Positions 1 through 11,664 of a stretch of 64,000 nt of DNA are shown in pieces. The DNA is from Lineus longissimus. Its lineage: Eukaryota > Nemertea > Pilidiophora > Heteronemertea > Lineidae. The translations under genes and the position numbers were made by a program. A model generated the notes under the pieces. That model saw only the letters and a list, made by a program, of their open reading frames with translations. It did not search any database and was not told the DNA's origin. Location of the stretch: the NCBI RefSeq assembly GCF_910592395.1, contig NC_088312.1:10416001-10480000 (forward strand). Direction: 5' to 3'. The stretch's first letter is position 1. Each line of letters opens with the position of its first letter.

Positions 1-2605
1 TGACGATACTGCAGAATAGCATTATCAAAAGGTTTCAAATAATCTTTTCTGAAAATATCCTCGATTAATTACATTTGCATATATACATCTTACTTCGTTT
101 TTCGTAGTTCTTCGCAAGGCTTTGAGAAACCTGCCAGTCTAAAACTGCAAAAACGCTAGCTGCCCCTTACATCAATAACGGAACAGAATCTTCGTCTGGT
201 GGTGTGTCTGATATTAAAGAATGGGAGTGTTTATCTAGATATAGCATCCTAGGAGCAAAATCCAATACCGGGTACTTTGATGCTATACTCGTGGTAATAT
301 GTTGACAGTCGGGGAGCAACAGGCGTATACATGTGCCGCCAAGGTCGCCGCAAGCAGCAGCTGACAACACAAGTTATCGTTCAAGTCAAAAGATGGTAAC
401 CGGTGTATATGATGTGAATGCATGTATTGTACATTGTACATGTCAGCTTTGATGACAATGATATTGAAAATGTTCTCAGTACTGGTCTGATATAACTCAA
501 GCAGGCTCCCGCGGCCCTAGTAGAATTTGATGAAAGGCTTATTTGGAAGCTTCCTCACGCGGTCTCTCTTAGAATGACTATCCACCGGGTGTACTTCCTG
601 TTCAGAGTATATGTCTAAAATGATGAGGGTCTCCCATCATTCCATTGTACAGCATGAATCGGATAATGAGTGTTTTTGGGCCCGTGAAAATACTTCTTCT
701 TCCGACGTTTAGCGTCTGCTTCATTGGTATCGATATCAATATCTCTTCACCAAATTGTATCGCCCGCAACTATATCTCAAGATCATTGTTTACATAGACC
801 ATTATAATGATATTGACGGAGTGTTCGGTTACAGTGCTCAGACAGTGCTGCTCAAGCATGAAATGTATAATTAGATAATAAATCTTTTGCCGAGAGCTAA
901 TTAAAATATGCTCACGAAACGTACTGTCCTATGTATTTCCCGTCGAGTGATTGGTTCTGTTGATATGATTAAGATAGAATGCTATAGTCAAGTTCACGAG
1001 AAAGTGGTACTGCACGCAAGAAACGGCGGAAATGGCTCGGAAAAAATTCAGATTTTCGAAAGGCTCGTTCTTGCTATGTTTTGCCCAATTCTGGCTAAGG
1101 AGGTACTTCGGACTCACCAACATCAATAACCCTCTTGAACTCTGGTTCATCACAGAATCAAATCAGACTTTAGATCATGTGTCTATTACTGGAAATCGAC
1201 CCATATCTTCCCATGTGACATTGAAGAACCTTGTGATATCCTGATACAAAATCAATAGTGATCACAGTAACATCCCGAAGGCATAAAGGATCGATAAGAT
1301 TAGATAGAGGTGATGCTGACTAAACAACAACCGAACAGGCAATCGAAAGTTCAAATAAGGACAGCAAATTAAATTTGTATTCAATTGATAAACAGTAGGT
1401 TTGATGTAGAAATAGAAAAAACATCCATGTTAGTTCCGCGTTCTTATAAATTTAGATTCTGAGTGGGTGATGTTAAATGATTCAGCTTGGTCTGTGAATG
1501 TACATACGAACTTTCCTAATTGGGTTCAGTAATCAAATTTGACAATCGATCTATATAACAGTCATAAGATATTTTCAGTTGGATTCGAGCTCCATTGAGC
1601 AATATCGTTTGCAGTTGTTTGAAACTCAGCATGAAGTTCACAATGATTAATTGAACAAAATTAAAGTTTCTTTTTTTAAGTTCATTTTTTCTCTCGAAAA
1701 TGACACCCCACAGCAAGATCAAAGGGTCTTGAGGCACAAATGCTTTATTTCCCTTTTGGTCGCACGAGAGTCGAATGACTTTCAGATCACTTTCAATACA
1801 TCTTCCATAAATCACCAAAATGGCTTTAGCAAATCACACTAATCGTTTCGATTTCAACGCTATTTTCCGATAATCTCGATATGATCGCAGACAATATCTG
1901 CATTATCTCCAGTCATCTTCTACCCAAGAGAACTACTAAATAGGATGTAATTAATAACTCTGATTATAAAGACTTCAAAACAGATGACAGAAGTGATCAA
2001 TCATGTTTTGTTCAACCGCGGATGGATAAGGAAATTTACAAAGAAAACAGATCAGAAAGTAAAGAAACTGTAAATCATTTCGTGGTGGTCTTGAAAAGGA
2101 ATAAAAATCCTGGTAACTTTTTACTCTAAGAAGTGAAATATAACTTCCATTTTGGAGAAAGTGTAGAAATACGCTAGGTTCACCGTTTCTTAGTAAACAA
2201 GAAACTGACAGAAGGCGTTCAAAATTATCAGTTTGGGTAGACCTGGGTTGGAGACACCAAGTTGTCGTCATAAGTCCTATATATACATATGCATGCGTAT
2301 ACATCTTGTATCTTTTACTCAGTTTGTATGAACAAGTCTGGGGCGAATGGACTGTATTGTTATTTTCTCGCACAGGTACATGTATAGACACATGTTACGA
2401 TGCGTGGGTATCAGTTTTCATCTCACTCCAGGTAACACCTGCACGAAGATGAAAACATGCTACTTGTATCTTCAAGTGCTCCTTAGCCTGATAATTGAAT
2501 GTCAACGACAATAGCTCCCGCCTCAGCTGTACAACCGTGCAAATAATCATCATCCGGGGTAAAAGAAATAATGAAAATGCATTTACGAATTGCAAATTGA
2601 ACAGT
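1..2605. other. gene-poor intergenic DNA
   Basis: No convincing exon, RNA gene or mobile element was recognised here. Open frames are short and show no family motifs. The sequence is AT-rich and ends where the LINE remnant begins. Confidence 0.5.
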
Positions 2606-3902
2606 CCGTCATTCTAAATGATACAAGTAAATGCAATTTATAACGATGCGCACAACCATAAAGAATGGAAATTAATTATAAACCACGTCAAGACAAAAGC
2701 TATAATTTTTGAAAGTCGACATTCTGCAAACCATCATGAGTTTTTTGTAGACGGCAAAGCAATTGAAACTGTTTTGGAATTCAAGTACCTAGGCGTTATT
2801 TTCAATTATAATGGTTCATTTGTAAAGTGCCATAAGGCACTGAGTGACCAAGGCAGAAAAGCATTGTTTTATGTATTGAACCGAGTGCAAGAACAGTCTT
2901 TAGATCTTGATAGCACTACAGTTATTTGACGCTATGGTAGGTACTATACTGACCTTTGGTAGCGAGATTTGGGGCTTTGAGAACCTCAATGTGATAGAAA
3001 GATTGCACCTGTTATTCTGTAAATATATACTAAAGTTAAAGCGCTCAACACCAAACGCAATGGTATATGGAGAATTAGGTAGATTTCCATTGTATATCGA
3101 TGTTAAAGTCAAGATGGTAAAATTCTGGGGGAAACTGGTCCGACAGGAACAAACTATAGCCGGAAAAATGTATAAAATTGCATACCATAGACACCAAAAC
3201 GGTCAAAATATCAAATGGGTCGCGTTTGTCAAAGATATTTTGGAACTTTGTGGGCTCGGGGACATCTGGCTGACACAGATGTTCCCCAACGTTAATTATC
3301 TCGGTGAAATTATCAGAAGACGACTGCAGGACCAGTATCTCCAAGAATGGCGCAATACTCTGATAAACTCTCCGAAATGTTTGATCTACAGAGAAATCAA
3401 GTTTGCATGGGGTTTTGAGAATTATTTGCTTTGTCTATCTCAAGCCCAACGTAAATTACTCTGTAATTTTAGATGTACCAACCATAAACTCCCTATAGAA
3501 TTAGGCCGATATAATAATACCCCCCGACTAGAACGTACATGTAATAAATGTAACCTCGGAGTAGTTGGAGATGAATTTCACCACGTCCTCGTATGCCCCT
3601 TCTTTTCAAACATTCGAGTAAATTACATTCCAGCCGACTTTCACAGATATCTCGATTTATTTAAATATATGTAAAACTTTTGAACTCGCCAAAGAATACA
3701 TTAATAAAACTAACTAAATTTTTGTCAAAGTCTCTCCAACTACTCTAATCATATTGTAAGCAAATTCGTATTCTTTTGTTGATGTTAAAAAACCTTCGCA
3801 TGTATATTCGTATTTCTATTGTATATAGGTACATGTAGTTTTGTGCTCTACGCAATGTAATTTTGTTGAGCAATAAACCTTATTCTATTCTATTCTATTC
3901 TA
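2606..3902 (+). mobile_element. 5'-truncated non-LTR retrotransposon (LINE) copy
   Basis: The copy holds the C-terminal part of a reverse-transcriptase polyprotein, then about 200 bp of AT-rich 3' UTR. It ends in a short (TTCTA)n microsatellite (about 3880-3901) just after an AATAAA-like motif. Known LINEs are commonly 5'-truncated and end in simple repeats, which fits. Endonuclease and RT catalytic domains are absent. CR1, Jockey and L2-type clades all remain possible. Confidence 0.75.
2618..3674 (+). pseudogene. LINE reverse-transcriptase C-terminus, frameshifted remnant
   Basis: Two overlapping frames make one degraded ORF. The first (2618-2929) holds a thumb-region signature, WKLIINHVKTKAIIF then FKYLGVIF, typical of LINE RTs just after the catalytic palm. 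The second (about 2907-3674) continues with about 250 residues that include a C-x2-C...H-x4-C zinc-like motif (TCNKC ... FHHVLVCPFF) common near LINE C-termini. The frames are offset near 2905-2930, so a single small indel separates them. There is no upstream coding sequence, so the copy is not active. Confidence 0.75.
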
Positions 3903-5429
3903 AACTGAGCGTTATGGTCGTTCTTCAAATAACGGCAGTAATTGAAAACCATAGCACGAGTGACCTTGACATTTAAATTAATCAACTATAGAATGATTAG
4001 CTACAGGTCTATCCATTAGCGTTATTAGTATATATTCAGACGTGATAAAGTATTCACTGAACAAATATGCAATTGTCATGACCAATGTCACCACAAATTT
4101 GAAAAATTATCGTCTTAAATTCTGCAATCTGTATTAATTATGTGTCTGTCTTTATTTTTGGCTATCACTGGTTATAGGCCTAACGATGACAAATGGAACT
4201 GTACGATTCAAAATTGTGCAGTACAATGTATATTCTGAGCGGCTTAAAAGAAATATTTCAAAGTCATTTTCAAAAAAGCGTATAAGCAGTCAGCAGCTAG
4301 GTTCTTTTTTGCAATGAACAATGAGCTTAGTTACGATCGCAGGATAGGATTGCAAATAGATTCAGGCGGTTCCCAAATGCACACTTGAATTATCCGCTGC
4401 AACACATTCGACACGAGAAAAAAATCGCTCGGCCAATGGTAAGTGCACTACCAACCATTGCGAGTATGCAAAAGAGGATGTCGAAAACGATACTAAGAAC
4501 ATCTTGTCTAAACACTAAATATCTCATACTCACGAAGTCTCCATGTACTGAAGCAGCTCCCATCCGATATTGGCAAGACTATACGCGTTAACTTGAAGTA
4601 TTACTAGTTCAGCATTAAAAGCGTATCCAGATGACTTATAAGAGAGTATTTCTACCGCAGCCTGTGCCAGGCTTATCTTCTTAATGTTGCTATAAAACCG
4701 AAAGCAATCTGCGCTGTAGCTGCATGAGTGCATGGAATCAACGGACTTCAAAAGCCCTACCAGCGTCAACCCTTTCACGTTCAGATCTGCCTAGGCTCCG
4801 GACTACGGCAGTCTTGTATAGCTTAATTAGCTTGCCCGGAGATTCTGAACGGATGCTAAATACTGTGAGCAAGTGGACCAGACCAACATTGAAATAACAG
4901 AATATCTGTCAAGGGTGGTTCTCCAATTAATCATGCCGACTTACCGGCAGTGAATGTCAATCCTAAAGTCTCGCACACGGTAGATTGGCATGCAATTCAT
5001 CAGAAAGTGCCTACCCAAGGATAAATGTTTGTGTACAGTGTTGGATGTGTACCTTCAGCGTCATCTACACTGGGACATACTCTTTAGGCTTTGGAAAGGG
5101 TTAACGTGAAAATCCCCCTTTGGGTATATCTCTATATCGAATAGTCTACACACACAGATGATAATAACATCCTCATTCGAAAATTTACCAATTGATAAGT
5201 ATATATCTGTATACGTTTGGTCATTAACCTTAATTTTGCCATAGTTTCATGTTGCCTTTTCCATGAAATGAATAAACATTGTTCAGTATATATTGTCGAT
5301 ATCAAATATCCTTGTCATGATGAGGATAACTGAAATCCAAATAAGTACTGATTACGATTGGCAAGACATGGAATGCTTTTGGTCCAATCTGATTGCTTTG
5401 TTTCGATCATCCTGACAACCAGTGATCTT

Positions 5430-5500
5430 CAATATACTCCCCCTCTTGATATTTCAGACGGGGTAGGAGTATAGCAAACCCCTGATCTCAGGATGGGTAT
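5430..5500 (+). repeat. dispersed repeat fragment related to 26303-26375
   Basis: Both stretches read ATACTCC-x-CCTCT-x-GATATTT, then TAGGAGTAT, then ATCTCAGGATG in the same order and near-identical spacing. The first and second blocks are partly complementary to each other (ATACTCC/GGAGTAT), so each copy can fold back. This is a diverged dispersed repeat of unknown class. Confidence 0.5.
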
Positions 5501-5547
5501 ACGCACATAACAAGTCAAAATGGACTACATGGTAATACATACTTTAC

Positions 5548-5580
5548 GCAGAGTCTTTCAATAATATTGAAAGACTCTGC
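5548..5580. repeat. perfect 33-nt inverted repeat (hairpin)
   Basis: Two 16-nt arms, the left beginning GCAGAGTCTTTCAAT, are perfectly complementary around a single central base. It lies in apparently non-coding DNA. It could be a foldback remnant or a cruciform-forming site; there is no poly-T tract that would suggest a Pol III terminator. Confidence 0.85.
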
Positions 5581-7212
5581 TTCAGGGCAATTAAAAACAG
5601 AAAACGATAACTTCCTTCTAAGTGCATGTATGGAAATATTGATATATAGAGATATTGAAATTCAGCGGTAAGGGAAAAAACGGGATGAACGAACCGATCC
5701 CTCACCAATGGGGTTTCCAATACCGCTGCAGGAATATCAAGCCAACTTACCTTGCACAGGTATGTAAACAAAAGGCAAAGGGCCTACTTTCTGGAATAGA
5801 TCTCACCCTAATTATATACACAATTCACACACGAAGCTGTACATTGATATATGAGCAGATATGGTCTATTTGAGTTGAAACAGAGTTGTGATGATTGGGC
5901 TACAGGCTACAACTATTGCAAAGGTGAAACAGAATCGTATTCTGCGTGAACCAAGCTTCTGACAGTTGTTTCTGTTTTCGCTCTGAGGTCATTGGTTTTC
6001 ATGTGAAACTGTTTACAAATATGTAAGAGTTCGTCTAGTTCAAGGTATCAGATTACTTACTTTTACTGCAATTTAGCAAACGTAAATAACGTAATCCTCT
6101 CGGATTCTTTCAGGAATGATCAAAAATAGATAAGAAAAAAATGTGCAACTGGCTTCACTTCAGATGTAAATCTGTAAGCCAGTACCAATTTCTGAACATA
6201 GGAGGCTTTTAGATAATCACCGGTTGGTGCACGATTGAAGTTGTCAACAATATAATATACATGTAGGATTGAAATCATCCATAGAGAAAATGTGGCTACT
6301 CCTCTCTGAGCATTGTCAGCTATAGATATCCTGGCTAGAGTGTCGCTAAATTTAGCTAGTTATTCATATGCGATCCGATCCCCCACTTTTCAGAAAATTT
6401 GCAATAAAGTTTGCGCTACTATATCACTGCCTAATCAAATACCGGTACGACAACTAGGGACCCACCAGGATATATTAATAAATCTCAACCGGTCTCCATG
6501 GCAACGTATTTATTAATTGTTCTTGGGGAATAGGCTGGATGATAGCCCACTGTTTTCACATGTACATCGCAAGACGAAATGTACAAGGCTGAAGGTCAAA
6601 TATTGGTCAATGGAGAACAAAGAAAGGTTCTAAAACGCTGATTTCATCAGTTTGCGGTTGAAATTGGCCAATATCATTGGGCGAGAGTCTCCCGACTGAC
6701 AAGGGGTGAACCAGCCTTGGTGTTATAGATTTAGGTAACTATACTTTTCTTGACACGATTTTCGAAACTAAATCCACAAATGTCGAGGTAAAACGCGGTC
6801 GAGCTCTTCTCCGAGATGTCAAAGAAGACGCCCAGTCATCTGTTGCCGGTTAATAGCATATTAATTCGAATTCTGCAGCCGAGCATTTAACGACTGTGAT
6901 TTATTACACCCTGGACATGGAAAATCAAAAACGTGACCGGAAAACTATGAGCACCCTAGCGCAAAACAACCACGATCGTCAATTGCAGTGATGAAGGGTT
7001 ATGAGTGATATTGCTATGGTTACCCGAAGGTAAGAAAGGAAAAACTCGATGCACAAAAGCTCCTGCTTAAATTCCTGCAGAGTGGTATAGAATATTGCTT
7101 CAAAGACTAACTAAACCAAATCTAATGTACTAAATTTATGATAGTGCACGCCGATCAACGGTTTTTACTATGACCTGATTTATTACACCGAACATGCATT
7201 ACATCACGTTAA

Positions 7213-7387
7213 ATGTAACCTCTCTTGGCCGACACTTCTAAAAACTGGACACCCTCGCTAATAAGGATACTGGCATTCCCAAATTTGTCATTTCAATTCA
7301 ATTTGACCACGGTAATCAGGACACATCTCTATAAAGAACACCATTTGTCCCTCTCCAGGGTGTCCTCAATTGAAAGGTTATTGTGTA
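7213..7387. mobile_element. diverged copy of TA-type TIR MITE (same family as 36055 and 48413)
   Basis: The interior matches the better-preserved copies at 36055-36218 and 48413-48594: a CCCAAATTTGT block, ATTCAATTTGACC, TAATCAGGACAC, and near the right end GGTGTCCTCAATTGAAAGGTTAT. The terminal inverted repeats are degraded, which suggests an old insertion. Confidence 0.65.
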
Positions 7388-10300
7388 ATTGAATAATATT
7401 TATGGTATCCGGATAACATGGTCTATATCTGAGCCATATTGTCTAGTGCCTATAGCAACCACATTCAGACATTATTTACCTATTTATGAATCAATTTTGA
7501 CGTCTGCTAATTTCATCGAATTGGCATCCATCGCCACCATCACAAATTAACGTATTTTGATGATAAACAATAGGTTATCGACTATCATTCAAATGATAAA
7601 TCTGGGAATCAATTTTGGCATTCAAAAACTTCGCACCGATGTCGGTATACCCCAAATTCTAAATGAACCTGATATACCAGCTGCAGTTAGGTCGTCTCTG
7701 GACATTGCATCGACATAACAAATCGATACTGGTTATTGAAATTAATATGGTCTCTGAACTCTTAACCGATGAGTCATGGTTTGGACCATTGGTGCAAATC
7801 TAATGGGAATGTTGCATAACTTGATGTGTCATCCTACGGTTGGAGGTGGTGGTCGAATCAAATTAAAGGATGATCTGGATCGCGCCCGATTCCATTACTT
7901 ACCGCCAGTCTTTTTTTAGGGAATGCATTGGAAACCATGAACATCAATTTGGGAGATGAATTGCTTCACCAGATTGCAACAATGGATGGTGAAATAAATG
8001 CACTATCGAATGCACGGCGTGGGGAGTAGACCTTCAAATTAGAGATTTCTCATGATATTGCCACGACTGTTTTGTTGGAGAGTTCTTCGCGGGCAGCACT
8101 TCAAGTGCATTCCCCTTGTCTTTGATGAGAACAGAGTAAATACCAGGAAACTTCACTGAGCTTTCTGTTGACACGCACTGATGCAACCTCCTTGCGCATG
8201 GCCGGAACCATTCATATCGACGTTTGGAAAATGGCACTGATGGCCTTCGTTCTTTTGCGAACGACCTCGAGGTTGGCAAAGCAAGCCTTGCCTCTGTTAT
8301 CCCTGACATGCTGAATGACTGCAGAGCCTGTAAAAAACGGGTGGTAGTAAAACGTGATGGTGCCACAAGCAAAATACTGGCAACTAGTGACATTATGGTC
8401 CCTTTGAAGATTAGATGTCATTATGAAACCATTCATCAAGATTGCTGTCGGAAACCTCCCTGTCATGCTGTCATGTCATGAGGTGATATTTCATGCGGGA
8501 GAGACGCGCCATTGATTATGCATCATCAGGCATCTAATGTCGGTACAATCACAAATCTTGCCACTGAAAGCAGTAAGTTGAAGAGAGCAACAAGTCGCTG
8601 TATCAGCATTGGTTTGGCATGGGCAAATGCTAATTTAATCTGACTTGATATATCAAAACACTTGGAAGCTTTAATTGACAAAATCAACCAATTATAAATA
8701 AGACTGAATTCACGTAGCCAATGCTTCTCACGTATATCAACGCCGCGGGTGTTGACATGTTTTTACTGATAACCTTCAGATTAGATGGACACTATCGCCA
8801 ATCGGTAGCCAGGACAAACAACCTGCATCACTGGAGTAGTAACATAACACTCCGTATTTAATATTCATGTACACATAATATGGTCTAACTAAGATATGTT
8901 GTTGGACATCCACCCATAACGACCAGCATAATTCACTTTCAAGGTCCCGAGGTACCCCTTTGCAGGCAGTGGCTGCTGGTATGCCTAGTGCAGCAATGAA
9001 AGATTTATAGAAAACAATGTTGGCAATTCCCCCGCAACATGTAAGCTTTCTGCCTCGTGACTCTTTTTATGATTTATCTTCCTACCTTCAGCAAACAAGC
9101 TTATTGACATGCCAGCAGCCAGCGATGGGGTTCAAAAAACCACCCAAGATATCTACTCTCCAAACGAAGTGGCGACGCTCAAAGTCTTTCCTCGACTTCT
9201 AGCGGAAACAGATAGGGAGCGATAACAACTTCCATTTTTCTTACTTCTCCTTGATTTATTGCACTCCGATGTCTACCGACACTGCTTTTGTCTCCAGTTA
9301 ATAAACCTTGGAATTCTTCAAATATTAGAAGTGTCGGACTCATCTTTCGATAAACCATTTCAAATTTCATCGAGAGAGCTACCGTCACACATACAGCAAG
9401 TCATTGGAAGATTGATGCATTACCATCAATCAACGTTGCTCGGATTTAGATGTAATACCATGGCGACAACTTGCGCTGTACACTATGTATTGCTCCGAGT
9501 GAAAAGAGCTTCCATCTCATCTATAAATCAAGTCATGACCGCGACATGTTTAATTAACGAAGCGGGGAGTTCTATTGATCGCAAATTAAAAAAAAGTAAC
9601 TGGTTGACAACAAATGTGTGGCCAAAGAAGACACTTTAAGCTATAGCGTGAGATATTCCGTATCGTTTTGGGGCGACCGCTTTTTTACCCCGGGATAGTC
9701 GGCAAGCGCAAAGAGTAACTTCTAGATGCGCCCGGAACGTGTGGCGCGGGCCGGTGTTCCGTTTTTGAGTCGGAGATGTTAGCTATATACATGTACTAAC
9801 GAATTACCATCCAAGCTTGACAATGCTTCTCAACAGCAAACGGTTACATGGCTCGATATCATCATAAGATGTGAATAGTGCTTTTTACCACTTAGCAAAT
9901 GACAACTGTAGAGGTTCACTTGTCATTGATGTTGTTGAAAAAGTCTGTTAAGCCTCCCCGATTCTGTATATAGAATCAATCACTGACACAACTCCATGCA
10001 CGGGAGCTTTTCCTATTGACATACGGTCTATGTCTACAAACCAAGAGATAAATTGGTTCGATATCTGTGGCAACTGTCTGACAGACGAGAGAGTATTCCT
10101 ACCAGTTAGTAATTCGTTCATTTGGGAGTTGCAAACATTCTCGGATCCATTCGTTGACTCAACTTTCTTCATGATCCTTACGATGTGCTTCTCCGCAGAC
10201 TGTTCCACTGAAAAAGTCTTATTATATATGCTCACGATGCTAGGAATGAGGCTATGCTCACAAACTAGGAATGCTAGATGTTTGCAAGCCAATGTTATGC

Positions 10301-11584
10301 ACCCTAATCTAAGCTAACTTGTGGCAATTATCCCTTTGGTACGGTCATCATACGTTAGGTACCATCCTTGATACTGCTTGGACAGCTGCATCAATATATT
10401 CCTGTTTAGTTTCTGATACATTATCTTATCGTTATGATTCAAACCTACTCTTACTTGATTTTCGATGGTGCGGCATTGGTTCGCGAACCAAGTTTGGTGG
10501 TCCATTTTCAGGTGGTGCACTTGCGGCTTTAGACTCATTCGGAAGCGCTTATAGGCGTGCGTTGCCAAGCCCTGATTGTTTCTGAAATCGACTGCTATGT
10601 GTAGCAAACCAGCAGAACATATTCCTTGAGACGCTCTTCTGCATTTCACCTACTGAAATACATGTAATACTGTGCCCTCTTCTTTCATACATTTCAAGAT
10701 AATGCAACTCTAGACTCTAACCGCGGCCCTGTGAACTCATTTCTAATTAAGCCGTCAAAAAGCTCACTAATATCGCAAAGTGCAAATATTTTTCCTGAGA
10801 GAAACATTTTTGAGATGAATCGATCGCCGTGTTTTGACGTCTTCAGACGTCTTCACCAGTGTCGTAAACATATTGATTTACCGTTACATTATTCATAACA
10901 GCCACGAAAGCAATCTTGGAAAGGATTCGAAGATCGCATCTTACCCATTACCCGTTTATCACCTCTGCATCGTCAATACGAGATATAGGGTTAGGATCCT
11001 ATTTGGTGAGTGGGTCCCGACGTATATTTGCGATGAGCGCGGTGTGAAGCTAACCTTCAGCTGTGCAAAGTTTGTGTCATGGTGCATGGGGTGAACTTAT
11101 CATCAACCCCGTACAAAACAACATTCAATTTTGCGAAAAAAAGGAGACGGAAAGTTTCCCAGACTTAGCCCCAGGTGACGAATCCGTCAAGAACCGCCGC
11201 GTATTCTGTCAGACCTCCCGACACTAAACGGGTTACATTCCTCCCCAGAATACTATCTATCTAAGACTGTTGTTCGTTGATTAATTAAGTAACTGGAAAA
11301 CAACGTCACGTATTTAATATCATATTTGGTAGAAAAAATGCAGACAATGCACGAGGAACAACGGAGATAACTAATCGAATTTTATACGTGATGGTGCTAC
11401 GGGCATCACTGAATGCAAGTGCAACTACTAGTACATTATATTTTATATCAGCGAGAGCTAAAGAAAACTTCAACCATAACAAGATTAAATTAATCCCAAA
11501 CTCTTATTAATACAATTTGAAATAACTTTTATATGAAACAGCTCGGCTTTTCATATTAGTCCTCAAGATAAAGATCTACAAACC
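7388..11584. other. intergenic DNA without recognised genes
   Basis: Several open frames of 80-126 codons exist on both strands, but none shows a domain, splice-phase consistency or family motif. I see no RNA gene. An unrecognised or decayed gene around 7.9-8.5 kb cannot be excluded. Confidence 0.4.
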
Positions 11585-11664
11585 ATGCATAAAAAACACT
11601 GGTGCTTTAGTGTTGGTAGTTACTGCATTAAGTGGTGCGTTTTCCGTATCATTTCCAGCCACAG
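11585..11664 (+). CDS. possible signal-peptide first exon of the IL-17R-like receptor (frame broken by one base)
   Basis: An ATG at 11585 is followed by a six-A run and then by codons for a hydrophobic stretch (GALVLVVTALSGAFSV) that reads like a secretory signal peptide. The exon ends at a consensus donor (CACAG|GTAAGT). The ATG and the hydrophobic frame disagree by one base, and removing one A from the run joins them. The exon would then end in phase 1, as required by the first confirmed receptor exon at 19556. The link across a 7.9-kb intron is an inference. It could also be the start of a different gene, or chance. Confidence 0.35.

Larger units (their letters stand above)
3903..7212. other. 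intergenic DNA without recognised genes
   Basis: No coding exon could be supported. The interval contains a perfect hairpin at 5548-5580 and a short stretch (about 5430-5500) resembling 26303-26375, listed separately. Other open frames are short and look random. Confidence 0.45.

Noticed and set aside
8034-8481. Overlapping open frames on both strands near 8.2 kb
   Set aside because: They shadow each other, have no recognisable domain and no splice context.
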